From: HXMU1420-13 sp963691715
GTDB lineage: Bacteria; Bacteroidota; Rhodothermia; Balneolales; Balneolaceae
Assembly: GCA_963691715.1 (NCBI GenBank)
Contig: OY829281.1
Span: 1 to 64,000 of the forward strand
Direction: 5' to 3'
Length of the DNA stretch: 64,000 nucleotides
Of the stretch, positions 26,532 through 36,541 are shown piece by piece (position 1 is the stretch's first letter; every line of letters begins with the position of its first letter). Position numbers and translations under genes: made by a program. Under the pieces are notes generated by a model that did not search any database, had not been told where the DNA came from, and worked only from the letters and a program-made list of their open reading frames with translations.

Positions 26532-27640
26532 TACTGGGTTTTCCAAAAGTAAATTCCACCAGCTTGCTTTCCAGTTTCTACATAATCTATAAATTCTAGT
26601 TTATTCAAATCAATTACGTCAACAGATCCTGGTTCACCGCCAATCCCTTCAACAGATATAAAAGCATATCTGCTATCTGGGCTAATCGTTATTCCATGTG
26701 GAATTCTTCTTGAGTTAGTTACTTTGGTAAGTTCTGTGCCTTTCTCTAAATCCCATATCCCGGTAGCTTTTTCGCCTTTGTAAGTGACCACCAAAAACTT
26801 ACCATCTAAAGAGACCTCAAGATTATATGGAGATTTCCCAGTTTGTAATCGTCGTGTTATTTCCCAGTTCTTAGTGTTAATTTCAATAACTTCATTCGAT
26901 CCATTAGCCGCAACATAAATTAAGGGTTTACTTGGGTGTGGGTCAGCCCAGGTTGGTTTTTCAATGGGCTTGTGATTCATTTGATGCGACATATTGCTGT
27001 GATCCATTTCATGATGAGTCATTCTTTCATGTTCTGGGTCTACTTGATTCGATAATTTTAAACGGCGTTGAACCTTCATTGTAATGGTATTCACCTCAAT
27101 TAACTCATCAGTCATCATTGATACATGGTAATTATAGACTCCATTCTCTGATATACGAGATCCATGAGGCATAATACCTGTATCTATTTCTTTCAAAACT
27201 TCCATGGTTGTTGGATCAACAACCATAAGTGTACTTGGTGCCATTGGCCCATGCAAATTGAAATTCACTACATATAATAGACCTGTTTTAGTAGAAATTT
27301 CCATCGTAGCAGGAAACATTCCAAGTTCGGTAGTCTCTACTAATTCATCCGTTCCAGTTTTATATTTTGCAAGCCAACCATAAGGGTTTCCGTGTGCAAC
27401 TGAGACATACAAATATTCACCATCTGGTGAAACAGTAAGTCCATGTGGTCCTTCAATCTCTGTGGGAATTTTACCTACAGAAATTGTTTTTTCTATGGCA
27501 ATTTTTTTTGTTTCAGCATTAAAATGAATTAAATGAACTTCGTCTTCAGATTCAGCAGCAACATAGAAGTAATAATGCTGTGCAGAAATAAATTCAGCAG
27601 CATAAAAGAATAAAAAACCTAAAATTGAGCAAAATTTCAT
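26528..27640 (-). CDS. YncE-like beta-propeller with His/Met-rich metal-site-like loop
   Basis: 370 residues with a signal peptide (about 1-20, ending ISAQ) and a seven-bladed YVTN/YncE-type propeller. Repeat signatures are LTVSPDGEYLYVSVAHG, NLEVSLDGKFLVVTYKG and GITISPDSRYAFISVEG. Around residues 205-230, between blades, is an insert with the alternating pattern HHEMDHSNMSHQMNH, like copper-binding Met/His motifs of CopA/PcoA/CopB-type proteins. That suggests periplasmic or surface copper binding, which is inference. Its ATG shares one base with the stop of the LVIVD gene upstream (TAATG), so the two are translationally coupled. Confidence 0.8.
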   Translation of the reverse strand: MKFCSILGFLFFYAAEFISAQHYYFYVAAESEDEVHLIHFNAETKKIAIEKTISVGKIPTEIEGPHGLTVSPDGEYLYVSVAHGNPYGWLAKYKTGTDELVETTELGMFPATMEISTKTGLLYVVNFNLHGPMAPSTLMVVDPTTMEVLKEIDTGIMPHGSRISENGVYNYHVSMMTDELIEVNTITMKVQRRLKLSNQVDPEHERMTHHEMDHSNMSHQMNHKPIEKPTWADPHPSKPLIYVAANGSNEVIEINTKNWEITRRLQTGKSPYNLEVSLDGKFLVVTYKGEKATGIWDLEKGTELTKVTNSRRIPHGITISPDSRYAFISVEGIGGEPGSVDVIDLNKLEFIDYVETGKQAGGIYFWKTQY

Positions 27641-29655
27641 TAATCTGAACTAGAAATTGCTGAATCACTTAATTTAACGGCCCATATACCTGAGTTCCAG
27701 TCGCTAAGAAAAATTAAACCTTTATAAGGTTGAGGTCCCCAAGTAAAAGGTGCGTTTGGAATGGCTGCATGTTCATCCATAGGGAAAAAATTAGCTATTT
27801 CGCGACCTTGATCGTAAAGGTTGCCTAATAATTCACCGCTGATATCAACTACTCGAAGTCCACCATTATAAAATGCAGCATACAGTACATCATCTTCAAT
27901 CCAGTAATTATGAGAGCCTGCTTCGGGAACTTGATATCGGGCTACTTCATCAGGATTATCCCATCCATCAAATTTCACAAAATGAATCCATCCTGCTGCT
28001 CGATTTGGACCATTAAGATTAAGACCATAGGGAAAAGCTTCATCACCAGCAGCTATATAGAAATCGCCGGTAGACTTACTTTTAAAGGGAAACGCCGCAT
28101 GATTCCATCCACTTGGGTAGGTGTAGCTACCTAAATATTTTGGATTTTCGGGAGATCCCCCGGCGCCTGGCATATCCGCGTTTATATTACTGCCTATATC
28201 CATAGCGACTATTCCGTCTCCCCAATTTGAGGAATATGCAATTCCGTCTTCAATCCATACATCATGAATAGCATGTCCAGGAGTGTCTAATTCAACAACT
28301 CCCACTGTTCTAGGGTTTTTAGGGTCTTCTATATTAATAATATCGTATTTACGACCATTATTTACAGCATACACATGATCATCGTAAATAAATGTATTAT
28401 GAACTCCTCCAGTTAATCCCTCTGTATATTCAGACAATATTTTTACTTCTTTAGGATTTGAGACATCCATAATAATGATGCCATTTCTACGATCGGATGC
28501 TCCTTCACGAGTAATTACAGCAATAGTACCGTCTTCTGATACTTTTACATCGTTTACCGTTCTAGCATCAACCTGCACTGTATCTATAGTATGTATGTTA
28601 CTCGGATCAGTTACATCCCATAAAAAGGCTTCTCCACGTGCTCCCCAAGTTCCAGTAATCGCATAATCTCTACCATCAATTCCTTCCCAAACCCATAAGT
28701 CTGACGTTTTAACATCAGGTACAATTCCTTTTCCAACCACTTCAAGTGTTCGTTCAATATTTCTGTTAACTACGCGGAATGTAGTCTCAGAAATTACATT
28801 GCCTGAATGAGCCAATACCGTATAAATTCCAGAATGATTGGCTACAAATTTGCCATCCTGTTCTAAAACTGCAGATGCACCTTGTCCTAAATGATCATCT
28901 GGTTGAATTGTATAAGAATAATTAATCGGAATTTCAGATATCTCTTTTCCTTTTCGATCTTTAGCCTGTGCTGAAAAATGAACAACATCACCTGTTCTAA
29001 TTTCTTTTGAAAAATAATTATGTGTTAAATCAACACTATGTATAGGATTTTCATTTACATCTATTTTAATTTGTGTTTCTATACCTTCTGCCTTAAGTGT
29101 TAATAGTGTCTTACCTTTTTTCAATAATTTTAAATTATTGAATGCATCAACAAAAGCAACATCTTCTTTGCTACTAGTAAACGTATAATCAACATTATTA
29201 CGTTTAGTACCACTTTCATCTTCAATCACAGGAGTAAGTAAAATACTAGTTTGAGAGTATAACTTAGTGGGCAACCCTTCAATTGCTACTTTAACTACTG
29301 GGGGAAAGGCTACGATTACATCAAAATCAAGTTGGAGTTTTTGTTCTCCAAATGTTCTTGCTGTTATACCATAAACACCAGGTTTATATGCGATTAGTGA
29401 CCCTTCTTGAGAAACATCTAACGCTCTTCGATGTTTTCGACTTTGTAGAAAAAAATAAACAGTGTCGCTAAGTAGGGCTCCATTATCTGTAATTACTTTT
29501 CCAGAAAGTTTAACCTGTTCATAAATATTCATAGTAACATCAGCTGGTTCAACAACTATTTGAGCTGTTTGTGCTCTAGTTATGATTGAAATAGAGATAG
29601 AAAAAACGATAATTAATAGAATGTTTTTAAAAAATTGGTGCATAATATTCCTCAT
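27640..29655 (-). CDS. Secreted Ig-like / LVIVD-repeat protein
   Basis: 671 residues with a signal peptide (about 1-28, ending TRAQ). Ig-like domains of the bacterial Big type fill about 30-290 (VVEPADVTMNIYEQVKLSG, IEGLPTKLYSQTS). A propeller of LVIVD-type repeats follows at about 300-665, with VWEGIDGRDYAITGTW, IIIMDVSNPKEVKIL and LRVVDISGELLGNL. LVIVD proteins are exported and their role is poorly known. It is the first gene of a two-gene operon with the His/Met-rich propeller. Its stop overlaps that gene's start by one base. Confidence 0.8.
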   Translation of the reverse strand: MRNIMHQFFKNILLIIVFSISISIITRAQTAQIVVEPADVTMNIYEQVKLSGKVITDNGALLSDTVYFFLQSRKHRRALDVSQEGSLIAYKPGVYGITARTFGEQKLQLDFDVIVAFPPVVKVAIEGLPTKLYSQTSILLTPVIEDESGTKRNNVDYTFTSSKEDVAFVDAFNNLKLLKKGKTLLTLKAEGIETQIKIDVNENPIHSVDLTHNYFSKEIRTGDVVHFSAQAKDRKGKEISEIPINYSYTIQPDDHLGQGASAVLEQDGKFVANHSGIYTVLAHSGNVISETTFRVVNRNIERTLEVVGKGIVPDVKTSDLWVWEGIDGRDYAITGTWGARGEAFLWDVTDPSNIHTIDTVQVDARTVNDVKVSEDGTIAVITREGASDRRNGIIIMDVSNPKEVKILSEYTEGLTGGVHNTFIYDDHVYAVNNGRKYDIINIEDPKNPRTVGVVELDTPGHAIHDVWIEDGIAYSSNWGDGIVAMDIGSNINADMPGAGGSPENPKYLGSYTYPSGWNHAAFPFKSKSTGDFYIAAGDEAFPYGLNLNGPNRAAGWIHFVKFDGWDNPDEVARYQVPEAGSHNYWIEDDVLYAAFYNGGLRVVDISGELLGNLYDQGREIANFFPMDEHAAIPNAPFTWGPQPYKGLIFLSDWNSGIWAVKLSDSAISSSD

Positions 29656-29890
29656 TATATACGGGCTAGTTTATGAAGCACATACAGATATAGGTTAATA
29701 AAACTGTAAGAAATTGCCCTGATGAAATAACGAATTTTAAACGAGAATGAAAATGAATTTTCACTTATTTATGAGCTTTTTTTGGTATTTTAAGGATAGT
29801 GCAACAAACTAAGAGGTGATGTTACCATAAATTTGTTATCTAAGCTCTTACTCATTATAAATCAGCATTAAAATTTAGGATTCTAATTCG

Positions 29891-32788
29891 ATGAGCATAA
29901 ATTTTGCTTGTGAGCAGTTTGCCCACCGCCATCATGGAAATAATTCAAAAGCTATAAAAGAAATGTTAAATGTGATCGGGGCTGAATCCATTGATCAATT
30001 GATCAATGAGACCATTCCCGAAGGAATCAGACTAAACAAAAGGCTGAATCTTCCAAGGCCGGTATCAGAAATTGAGTTTTTAAATGAGTTTCAAGAATTA
30101 GCATCAAGAAATAAAATCTTTAATTCCTTTATTGGTATGGGATATTATGATACTCATACTCCCAAAGTCATTTTGAGAAATATTCTTGAGAATCCTGCAT
30201 GGTATACAGCATATACCCCTTACCAAGCCGAAATTGCTCAAGGTCGCTTAGAAGCATTAATTAATTTTCAAACTATGGTAAGTGATCTTACAGGTATGGA
30301 AATTGCCAATGCATCTTTATTAGACGAAGGTACAGCAGCTGCAGAAGCAATGAGCATGTTCTTAGGCCAAAGAAAAGGAGCAAAGAGAAAGAATAGCCAT
30401 ACTTTCTTTGTAAGTGAATTGTGCCATCCGCAAACGATCGAAGTAATACAAACCCGAGCAAAGCCCATTGGTGTAACCATTGAAATTGGTAATCACAAAG
30501 AAGTAGATGTTACAAACCCAGCATTATTTGGGATGTTACTACAATATCCAGCTACAGATGGTTCTGTTGAAAATTATTCCAACTTAATTGAAGCAGCACA
30601 TGAGCATAACGTACACGCTGTTGTAGCAGCTGATCTTTTAAGTCTTGCTCTTCTTACACCTCCAGGTGAAATGGGAGCGGATGCAGTAGTAGGTACCACA
30701 CAGCGTTTTGGTGTTCCTATGGGCTATGGTGGGCCGCATGCTGCTTATTTTGCAACTAAAGACGCTTACAAACGCCAGATACCAGGAAGAATTATAGGGG
30801 TTACCCAAGATCACGAAGGAAAACCAGCATACAGAATGGCTCTTCAAACTCGGGAACAGCATATAAGACGTGAAAAAGCAACATCAAATATTTGTACTGC
30901 CCAAGTTTTACTTGCAGTAATGGCAGGTATGTACGGGGTGTATCATGGTCCTGAAGGGTTGAAACAAATAGCATCTAAGATTCATGGGTTAACTAAATTA
31001 ACCAAATTGGGACTTGAGTCAATTGGCGTAAAAGTCCTAACTAAAACATTTTTTGACACCATTACTGTAGAATTTGAAGATCATAATCTTAAAACCATTG
31101 CAGAAAAAAATAAAACAAATTTTAGATATTTTGGTGATGGCAGGGTTGGTATTTCATTTGATGAAACAAAAGAATTGGTTGATGTAATCAAGGTTCTAAA
31201 TATTTTTAGTGAAGCACTCGGTGTTGTCAATGATTTTGATGTTGAAATTAGCGCTCAAAAAGTTGATCTAGTACTACCAATTGACGTGCAAAGAGTATCT
31301 GAATTTATGACTCATCCTGTTTTTGATTTATATCATACCGAGCATGAGATGCTTAGGTACATGAAGCAGTTAGAAAGCAAGGATTTGTCTTTGGTACATT
31401 CAATGATTTCTCTAGGCTCTTGTACTATGAAACTAAATGCTACTACAGAAATGGTTCCTGTAACATGGCCAGAGTTCGGTAAAATACATCCATTTGCTCC
31501 TGTAGAACAAGCAGCAGGTTATCATATAATGTTTAAAGAATTAGTAACGTGGTTATCCGAAATCACAGGATTCGATTCTGTTTCATTACAACCAAATTCA
31601 GGCGCTCAAGGTGAATATGCTGGTTTAATGACGATAAGAGCATATCACCAAAGTAGGGGAGATGAACACAGAAACATCGCTATCATACCATCTTCAGCAC
31701 ATGGTACAAATCCTGCAAGCGCAGTTATGGCAGGAATGGAGGTTGTAGTGGTGGCAACAGACAAACATGGAAATATTTCTTCCGAAGATTTAACAGAGAA
31801 AGTAGAAGAATATAGCGATAGACTTGCTGCTTTAATGATTACTTATCCATCAACCCACGGGGTATTTGAACACAAAGTGAAAGATTTTTGTAATCTAATC
31901 CATAAACATGGTGGGCAAGTGTATATGGATGGTGCAAATATGAATGCACAAGTAGGATTAACAAGTCCAGGAGAAATTGGAGCTGATGTTTGTCATCTTA
32001 ATTTGCATAAAACATTTTGTATTCCACACGGCGGCGGCGGGCCAGGGATGGGACCAATTGGTGTTGCAAAACATTTGACCCCATTTTTATCGGGTCATTC
32101 ATTGATAAAAACAGGTGGTGATCATGCAATTAGTGCAATTTCAGCTGCTCCATTCGGGAGTGCGAGTATCTTAACAATCTCCTACGCTTATATAAAAATG
32201 ATGGGAGAGAAGGGTTTAACAGAAACAACAAAGAGAGCGATACTAAATGCTAATTACATTAAGGATCGCCTAAAAGATCATTACCATATACTTTACACAG
32301 GAAAAACTGGACGATCGGCACATGAATTTATTATCGACCTTCGACCATTTAAGCAATCTGCAAATATCGAATCTGTTGATGTGGCAAAACGCTTAATGGA
32401 CTATGGTTTTCACGCACCTACAATGAGCTTTCCAGTTCCTGGAACGTTAATGATAGAGCCAACTGAAAGTGAAAGTAGAGAAGAATTAGATCGTTTTTGT
32501 GAGGCTATGATTGGAATTAGAAATGAAATTGCTGAAATAGAGCAAGGGTCAGCAGATCAAGTAAATAATGTATTAAAACACGCCCCACATACAATGAGGG
32601 TTGCAGTTACAGAACATTGGGATAGGCCATATTCCTTAGAAAAAGCAATATTTCCACTCGAGCATCTAAGATATAACAAATTCTGGCCTAGTGTGTCTCG
32701 AGTAGATGATGCCTATGGAGATAGAAACCTGGTGTGTTCATGTATTCCAATTTCTGAATATCATAGTGAAGCTGTAATGGAAGAGTAA
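29891..32788 (+). CDS. gcvP: Glycine dehydrogenase (decarboxylating), P protein
   Basis: A full-length, fused 965-residue P protein of the glycine cleavage system. It decarboxylates glycine and passes the aminomethyl group to lipoyl-GcvH. The N-terminal half has MGYYDTHTPKVILRNILENP and YTPYQAEIAQGRLEALINFQ. The C-terminal half carries the PLP lysine K707 in HLNLHKTFCIPHGGGGPG and the SAAPFGSASIL segment. It is monocistronic here; gcvT, gcvH and lpd are not in the window. The 235 bases upstream show no glycine riboswitch. Confidence 0.98.
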   Translation: MSINFACEQFAHRHHGNNSKAIKEMLNVIGAESIDQLINETIPEGIRLNKRLNLPRPVSEIEFLNEFQELASRNKIFNSFIGMGYYDTHTPKVILRNILENPAWYTAYTPYQAEIAQGRLEALINFQTMVSDLTGMEIANASLLDEGTAAAEAMSMFLGQRKGAKRKNSHTFFVSELCHPQTIEVIQTRAKPIGVTIEIGNHKEVDVTNPALFGMLLQYPATDGSVENYSNLIEAAHEHNVHAVVAADLLSLALLTPPGEMGADAVVGTTQRFGVPMGYGGPHAAYFATKDAYKRQIPGRIIGVTQDHEGKPAYRMALQTREQHIRREKATSNICTAQVLLAVMAGMYGVYHGPEGLKQIASKIHGLTKLTKLGLESIGVKVLTKTFFDTITVEFEDHNLKTIAEKNKTNFRYFGDGRVGISFDETKELVDVIKVLNIFSEALGVVNDFDVEISAQKVDLVLPIDVQRVSEFMTHPVFDLYHTEHEMLRYMKQLESKDLSLVHSMISLGSCTMKLNATTEMVPVTWPEFGKIHPFAPVEQAAGYHIMFKELVTWLSEITGFDSVSLQPNSGAQGEYAGLMTIRAYHQSRGDEHRNIAIIPSSAHGTNPASAVMAGMEVVVVATDKHGNISSEDLTEKVEEYSDRLAALMITYPSTHGVFEHKVKDFCNLIHKHGGQVYMDGANMNAQVGLTSPGEIGADVCHLNLHKTFCIPHGGGGPGMGPIGVAKHLTPFLSGHSLIKTGGDHAISAISAAPFGSASILTISYAYIKMMGEKGLTETTKRAILNANYIKDRLKDHYHILYTGKTGRSAHEFIIDLRPFKQSANIESVDVAKRLMDYGFHAPTMSFPVPGTLMIEPTESESREELDRFCEAMIGIRNEIAEIEQGSADQVNNVLKHAPHTMRVAVTEHWDRPYSLEKAIFPLEHLRYNKFWPSVSRVDDAYGDRNLVCSCIPISEYHSEAVMEE

Positions 32789-32889
32789 GCTATTTTATTA
32801 CCTTCATTTATTATTTTTATTTAGCAATGCCATTAAAAATTGGAATCTTGAAAACACTTTAGCATTTTCACTAACAGGTATAGATATAC

Positions 32890-33156
32890 ATGTTAAGGTT
32901 AATAATTATTATGATAGGATTAATTGTTGGTATTTTTCTTCTGCTTTACTGCTTTTTCTTATTGTATTCCTTAGTAAGAAAAAATTCATATTACAAAGAA
33001 TTAATAAGCGCGACATCGCTAAAAAATGTGTCTAATAAAAATCTTCTTTACCTTATATTTATGGTTGTTAATTTTTTAGTTGCTGTTTTGTTTATCTCTG
33101 GTGTCGTTGAATTTCAAAGCATATTTTCTGCAAGAAATACGGATATATCGTACTAA
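32890..33156 (+). CDS. Small two-helix membrane protein, unknown
   Basis: 88 residues with two hydrophobic helices (about 3-28 and 50-72) joined by a basic loop (VRKNSYYKELISATSLKN), and a short polar C-terminus. No family is recognised. It lies 21 bases upstream of the S9D peptidase in the same direction, which makes cotranscription likely. Codon use is ordinary for the neighbourhood, and the start ATG is the first in frame. Confidence 0.55.
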   Translation: MLRLIIIMIGLIVGIFLLLYCFFLLYSLVRKNSYYKELISATSLKNVSNKNLLYLIFMVVNFLVAVLFISGVVEFQSIFSARNTDISY

Positions 33157-33177
33157 AATATAAACTAAATAATACTG

Positions 33178-35625
33178 ATGAAGTACCATGTTTTTGCGCT
33201 AACCATACTAATTACCCTTTTCATTTTTATTGAAGGTTTTGGTCAATATGGGTATCAAGAGCCTTCGCAAGCAATGATTGATCTTGTAGACGGAGATGCA
33301 ACTCCTTCAATATCAATTTCACCGAATGGAAAAATGGTGGCTTTATTATATCGGCCTAGTAGACCATCTATTGGAGAGGTTTCACAACCAGAATTACGTT
33401 TGGCTGGTCGAAGGATTAATCCAAGAGTAACTGGACCTTCTAGAATAAATACATTGTCTGGGATTACAATTCGTGATTTAAATTCTGGGAACAATACCAA
33501 TATTATTGGCTTAGGTGATTCTCCAAAAATTACTGATGTTAACTGGTCACCAGATAGTAAATATCTTGCATTCTTATTGGTAAAAACCAATAGTATTGAA
33601 CTATGGATAGCAGATGTTAATAAGGGAAAGGCAAATCGATTATCCGATATAGAAGTCAATAATACTTACGGAACCCCTATGGTTTGGAGCAGAGATTCAA
33701 AATCTGTCCTCATACAATCTATCTCATTTGATAGAGGTCCTGTTCCAGTTAAAAGTACAGTTCCAGTAGGTCCAATAATTGAAGAAAGCATTGGAAATGC
33801 AACTCCAGCCAGAACGTATCAAGATTTACTTAAAAACTCACATGATGAAGATTTATTCGACTATTATTTTACTTCACCCATAGTTGAAGTGGAAATGAAT
33901 GGAGATGTAAAAAAACTGACAGACCCTGGTATCTATACAGTAATGCGACTAAGCCCTAATAATGAATATCTATTGCTTACTGAAATCAAGCGTCCATATT
34001 CTTACCGGGTTCCTGCTTTTAGATTTCCTAGTGAAACTAAAGTTTTAGATAGAGATGGTAAATTAGTTTCACTTATAGCGGATCTTCCATTAAGAGATCA
34101 AATTCCAATTGGTTTTTCATCTACCTATGAAGGTCCAAGATCAATTAATTGGAGAGCGGATCAACCTGCTACCTTAACATGGGTTGAAGCTTTAGATGGT
34201 GGTGATCAATATAGAAATGTGGAAAAAAGAGATCGAATTTTTATGCAAGACATTCCATCTTTAGGGAATGCAACTCAGCTTATTGATTTGGAATATAGAT
34301 ATTCAGGAATTACGTGGAGTGAAGAAGGTTTTGCTTTGGCGAATGAATATTGGAGAGCAACTCGGCATGGGAGAACTTGGAAGGTTAATCCAGCTGAAAA
34401 TTCAAAAGAGTTAGTTTTTGATCGAAGTACTGAAGATAGGTATAGCGACCCAGGTACTCCAGAATTTAAACGTTCTAAATATGGTACTTATGTACTCCAC
34501 ACTATTGAAAATGGTGCTAAAATTTTAATGTCTGGACAGGGGTATTCTCCGGAGGGAAATCAACCTTTCCTTAATACTTTCGAATTTATTACTGGGAAAA
34601 AAGAAGAACTTTGGAGATCCAAGGCTCCATTCTATGAATATCTGGTAACAGTATTAGATGAAGATGGTTTAAAAATTATTACTAGAAAAGAGTCTGTAAA
34701 TGATCAACCGAATTATTTCTTAAGGAATTTAGAGAGAAATAAAATTGACCAAATTACATTTTTTGAACACCCCACTCCAGATTTAATGGATGTAACTAAA
34801 GAATTTATTACTTACGAGAGATCAGATGGTGTAAACTTAACAGCAACGGTATATTTACCTTCTGGGTATAATAAAGAACGTGATGGGAGATTACCTGTAT
34901 TAGTTTGGGCTTACCCACGTGAATTTAAAAGCGCAGCAGCTGCTAGTCAGGTTACAAGTTCACCATATAGATTTACAAGAATTGGATATTGGGGACCGCA
35001 TTTTATGCTCACTGAAGGTTTCGCAGTTGTAGAAAGTGCTGCAATGCCTATTATAGGAGAAGGAGATCAACAACCAAATGACACATTTGTAGAACAACTA
35101 GTTGCTAATGGCCAAGCGATTGTGGATAAAATAGATGAAATGGGTATTGGAGATCCAGATCGTGTAGGAGTGGGAGGTCATAGTTATGGGGCATTTATGA
35201 CGGCTAATCTTCTCGCTCATTCTGATATTTTTAGGGCTGGAATTGCTAGAAGTGGGGCATATAATCGATCCTTAACACCTTTTGGGTTTCAAGCTGAGCC
35301 ACGGACTTTTTGGGAAGCGCCGGAAATATACTTTGAAATGTCTCCCTTCATGAATGCAGAGAAAATTAATGAACCATTACTCCTAATCCATGGAGAAGTG
35401 GATAATAATTCTGGTACTTTCCCTATACAGAGCAAGAGATTGTATGGTGCTGTTAGTGGTCTAGGCGGAACGATAAAATTAGTGATGCTTCCACATGAAA
35501 GTCATGGCTACGCTGCCAGAGAATCACTTTTACATATGTTATATGAACAAACAGAATGGTTAAATACCTATGTTAGAAATGCCAAACCAAAAGAACTTGA
35601 AGAAATTTCACCAACTATAGATTAA
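33178..35625 (+). CDS. Secreted S9D-family peptidase (glutamyl endopeptidase-like)
   Basis: 815 residues with a signal peptide (about 1-21, ending GFGQ), a beta-propeller region (about 40-540) and a C-terminal alpha/beta hydrolase domain (about 550-805). The catalytic triad is S669 in GVGGHSYGAFM, D742 in HGEVDNNSG and H776 in LPHESHGY. The segments RSGAYNRSLTPFGFQ and EMSPFMNAEKI are those of chloroplast glutamyl endopeptidase, so this is MEROPS S9D rather than dipeptidyl peptidase. It likely degrades small periplasmic peptides after Glu. It follows the small membrane protein by 21 bases. Confidence 0.93.
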   Translation: MKYHVFALTILITLFIFIEGFGQYGYQEPSQAMIDLVDGDATPSISISPNGKMVALLYRPSRPSIGEVSQPELRLAGRRINPRVTGPSRINTLSGITIRDLNSGNNTNIIGLGDSPKITDVNWSPDSKYLAFLLVKTNSIELWIADVNKGKANRLSDIEVNNTYGTPMVWSRDSKSVLIQSISFDRGPVPVKSTVPVGPIIEESIGNATPARTYQDLLKNSHDEDLFDYYFTSPIVEVEMNGDVKKLTDPGIYTVMRLSPNNEYLLLTEIKRPYSYRVPAFRFPSETKVLDRDGKLVSLIADLPLRDQIPIGFSSTYEGPRSINWRADQPATLTWVEALDGGDQYRNVEKRDRIFMQDIPSLGNATQLIDLEYRYSGITWSEEGFALANEYWRATRHGRTWKVNPAENSKELVFDRSTEDRYSDPGTPEFKRSKYGTYVLHTIENGAKILMSGQGYSPEGNQPFLNTFEFITGKKEELWRSKAPFYEYLVTVLDEDGLKIITRKESVNDQPNYFLRNLERNKIDQITFFEHPTPDLMDVTKEFITYERSDGVNLTATVYLPSGYNKERDGRLPVLVWAYPREFKSAAAASQVTSSPYRFTRIGYWGPHFMLTEGFAVVESAAMPIIGEGDQQPNDTFVEQLVANGQAIVDKIDEMGIGDPDRVGVGGHSYGAFMTANLLAHSDIFRAGIARSGAYNRSLTPFGFQAEPRTFWEAPEIYFEMSPFMNAEKINEPLLLIHGEVDNNSGTFPIQSKRLYGAVSGLGGTIKLVMLPHESHGYAARESLLHMLYEQTEWLNTYVRNAKPKELEEISPTID

Positions 35626-35691
35626 AGACCTATATCTTTTGAACTGAAGAGGATTATATCAAATGATAAGGACCGTTAACTGGAAGAAATC

Positions 35692-36540
35692 TTATTCAAC
35701 AATCGATTTACAAATATAGTCTGGAATGATGCCTTTTGATTGAATTAATAATTGAGCATTCTCTTCCCGGGTATTTCCTGATAACACCAACATGGTTTGT
35801 ACACCAAATTTATTTCCCCCAAGAATATCTGTTTCTAAGGTGTCACCAACCATGAGAATGTCTTTTTTATCAATAGCACCTATTTCTTCTGTTAGTTGCT
35901 TAAAAGCGTACATAAACATTTGAGAATCGGGTTTACCAAAATGGATGAATTTTCGTTGTAACATTGATTCCACTAATTTAGCTATTCCACCTGTTGCGAT
36001 GGCAACATCATTCTTTGAAACGGGATAAAATTTATCTGAATTGGCGAGAATTACAGGCATCGTTTTTTTACGAAGAATATTTACCGTCTTATCAATGTCG
36101 GTATTCCAATCAAAACCTTCATCGTCAAGAAAAACAAAAGCGGATATACTTTCTAAATTATCTAAATCCACATCGCGAACAGGGATATGCTGCAAGCCTG
36201 ACTGTAAAATGTACTCTGCTGAATTTTCAGTACCTAAATAGGCAATATGACCATGAGTAATTTTATGTTCCAAAAAATGTTTAGCCATCATTCCAGAGGT
36301 GATAATTTCACCTAATTCTATATTAGTTAATCCAAGTTTTGCTAAACTTTGTTGTTGTTGCTCCTGACTTCTAGAAGCATCATTAGTTAATAACTTAAAG
36401 GATTTTTCCTCAGATTTAATCCAATTGATGGTTTTTTCTACACCTTGTATTAAACCTTTGTGATTTTTTACCACCCCGTAAGAGTCAAGCATTATAACCT
36501 TAAAATCTTTAGCAATATCAAAAAATGAAGAGTAAGACAT
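35692..36540 (-). CDS. HAD-IIA family phosphatase (NagD/TIGR01459-like)
   Basis: 282 residues. Motif I is MLDSYGVVKN, with Asp nucleophile and the second Asp replaced by Tyr-Gly in the line DSYG. Motif II is KLLTNDASRS, and motifs III/IV are HFGKPDSQMF and ILMVGDTLETDILGGNKFG. A C2 cap domain sits between motifs II and III, as in NagD and 4-nitrophenyl phosphatases. Substrates are usually small phosphate monoesters. It is last in the GS-like/kinase/phosphatase operon, one base after the kinase gene. The neighbourhood suggests it dephosphorylates an intermediate or by-product of that pathway. Confidence 0.9.
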   Translation of the reverse strand: MSYSSFFDIAKDFKVIMLDSYGVVKNHKGLIQGVEKTINWIKSEEKSFKLLTNDASRSQEQQQQSLAKLGLTNIELGEIITSGMMAKHFLEHKITHGHIAYLGTENSAEYILQSGLQHIPVRDVDLDNLESISAFVFLDDEGFDWNTDIDKTVNILRKKTMPVILANSDKFYPVSKNDVAIATGGIAKLVESMLQRKFIHFGKPDSQMFMYAFKQLTEEIGAIDKKDILMVGDTLETDILGGNKFGVQTMLVLSGNTREENAQLLIQSKGIIPDYICKSIVE

Positions 36541-36541
36541 A

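Noticed and set aside
29656..29890. Glycine riboswitch before gcvP
   Set aside because: No tandem aptamer, no GGAGAGA/CTCTC pairing and no conserved core are visible in the AT-rich spacer.
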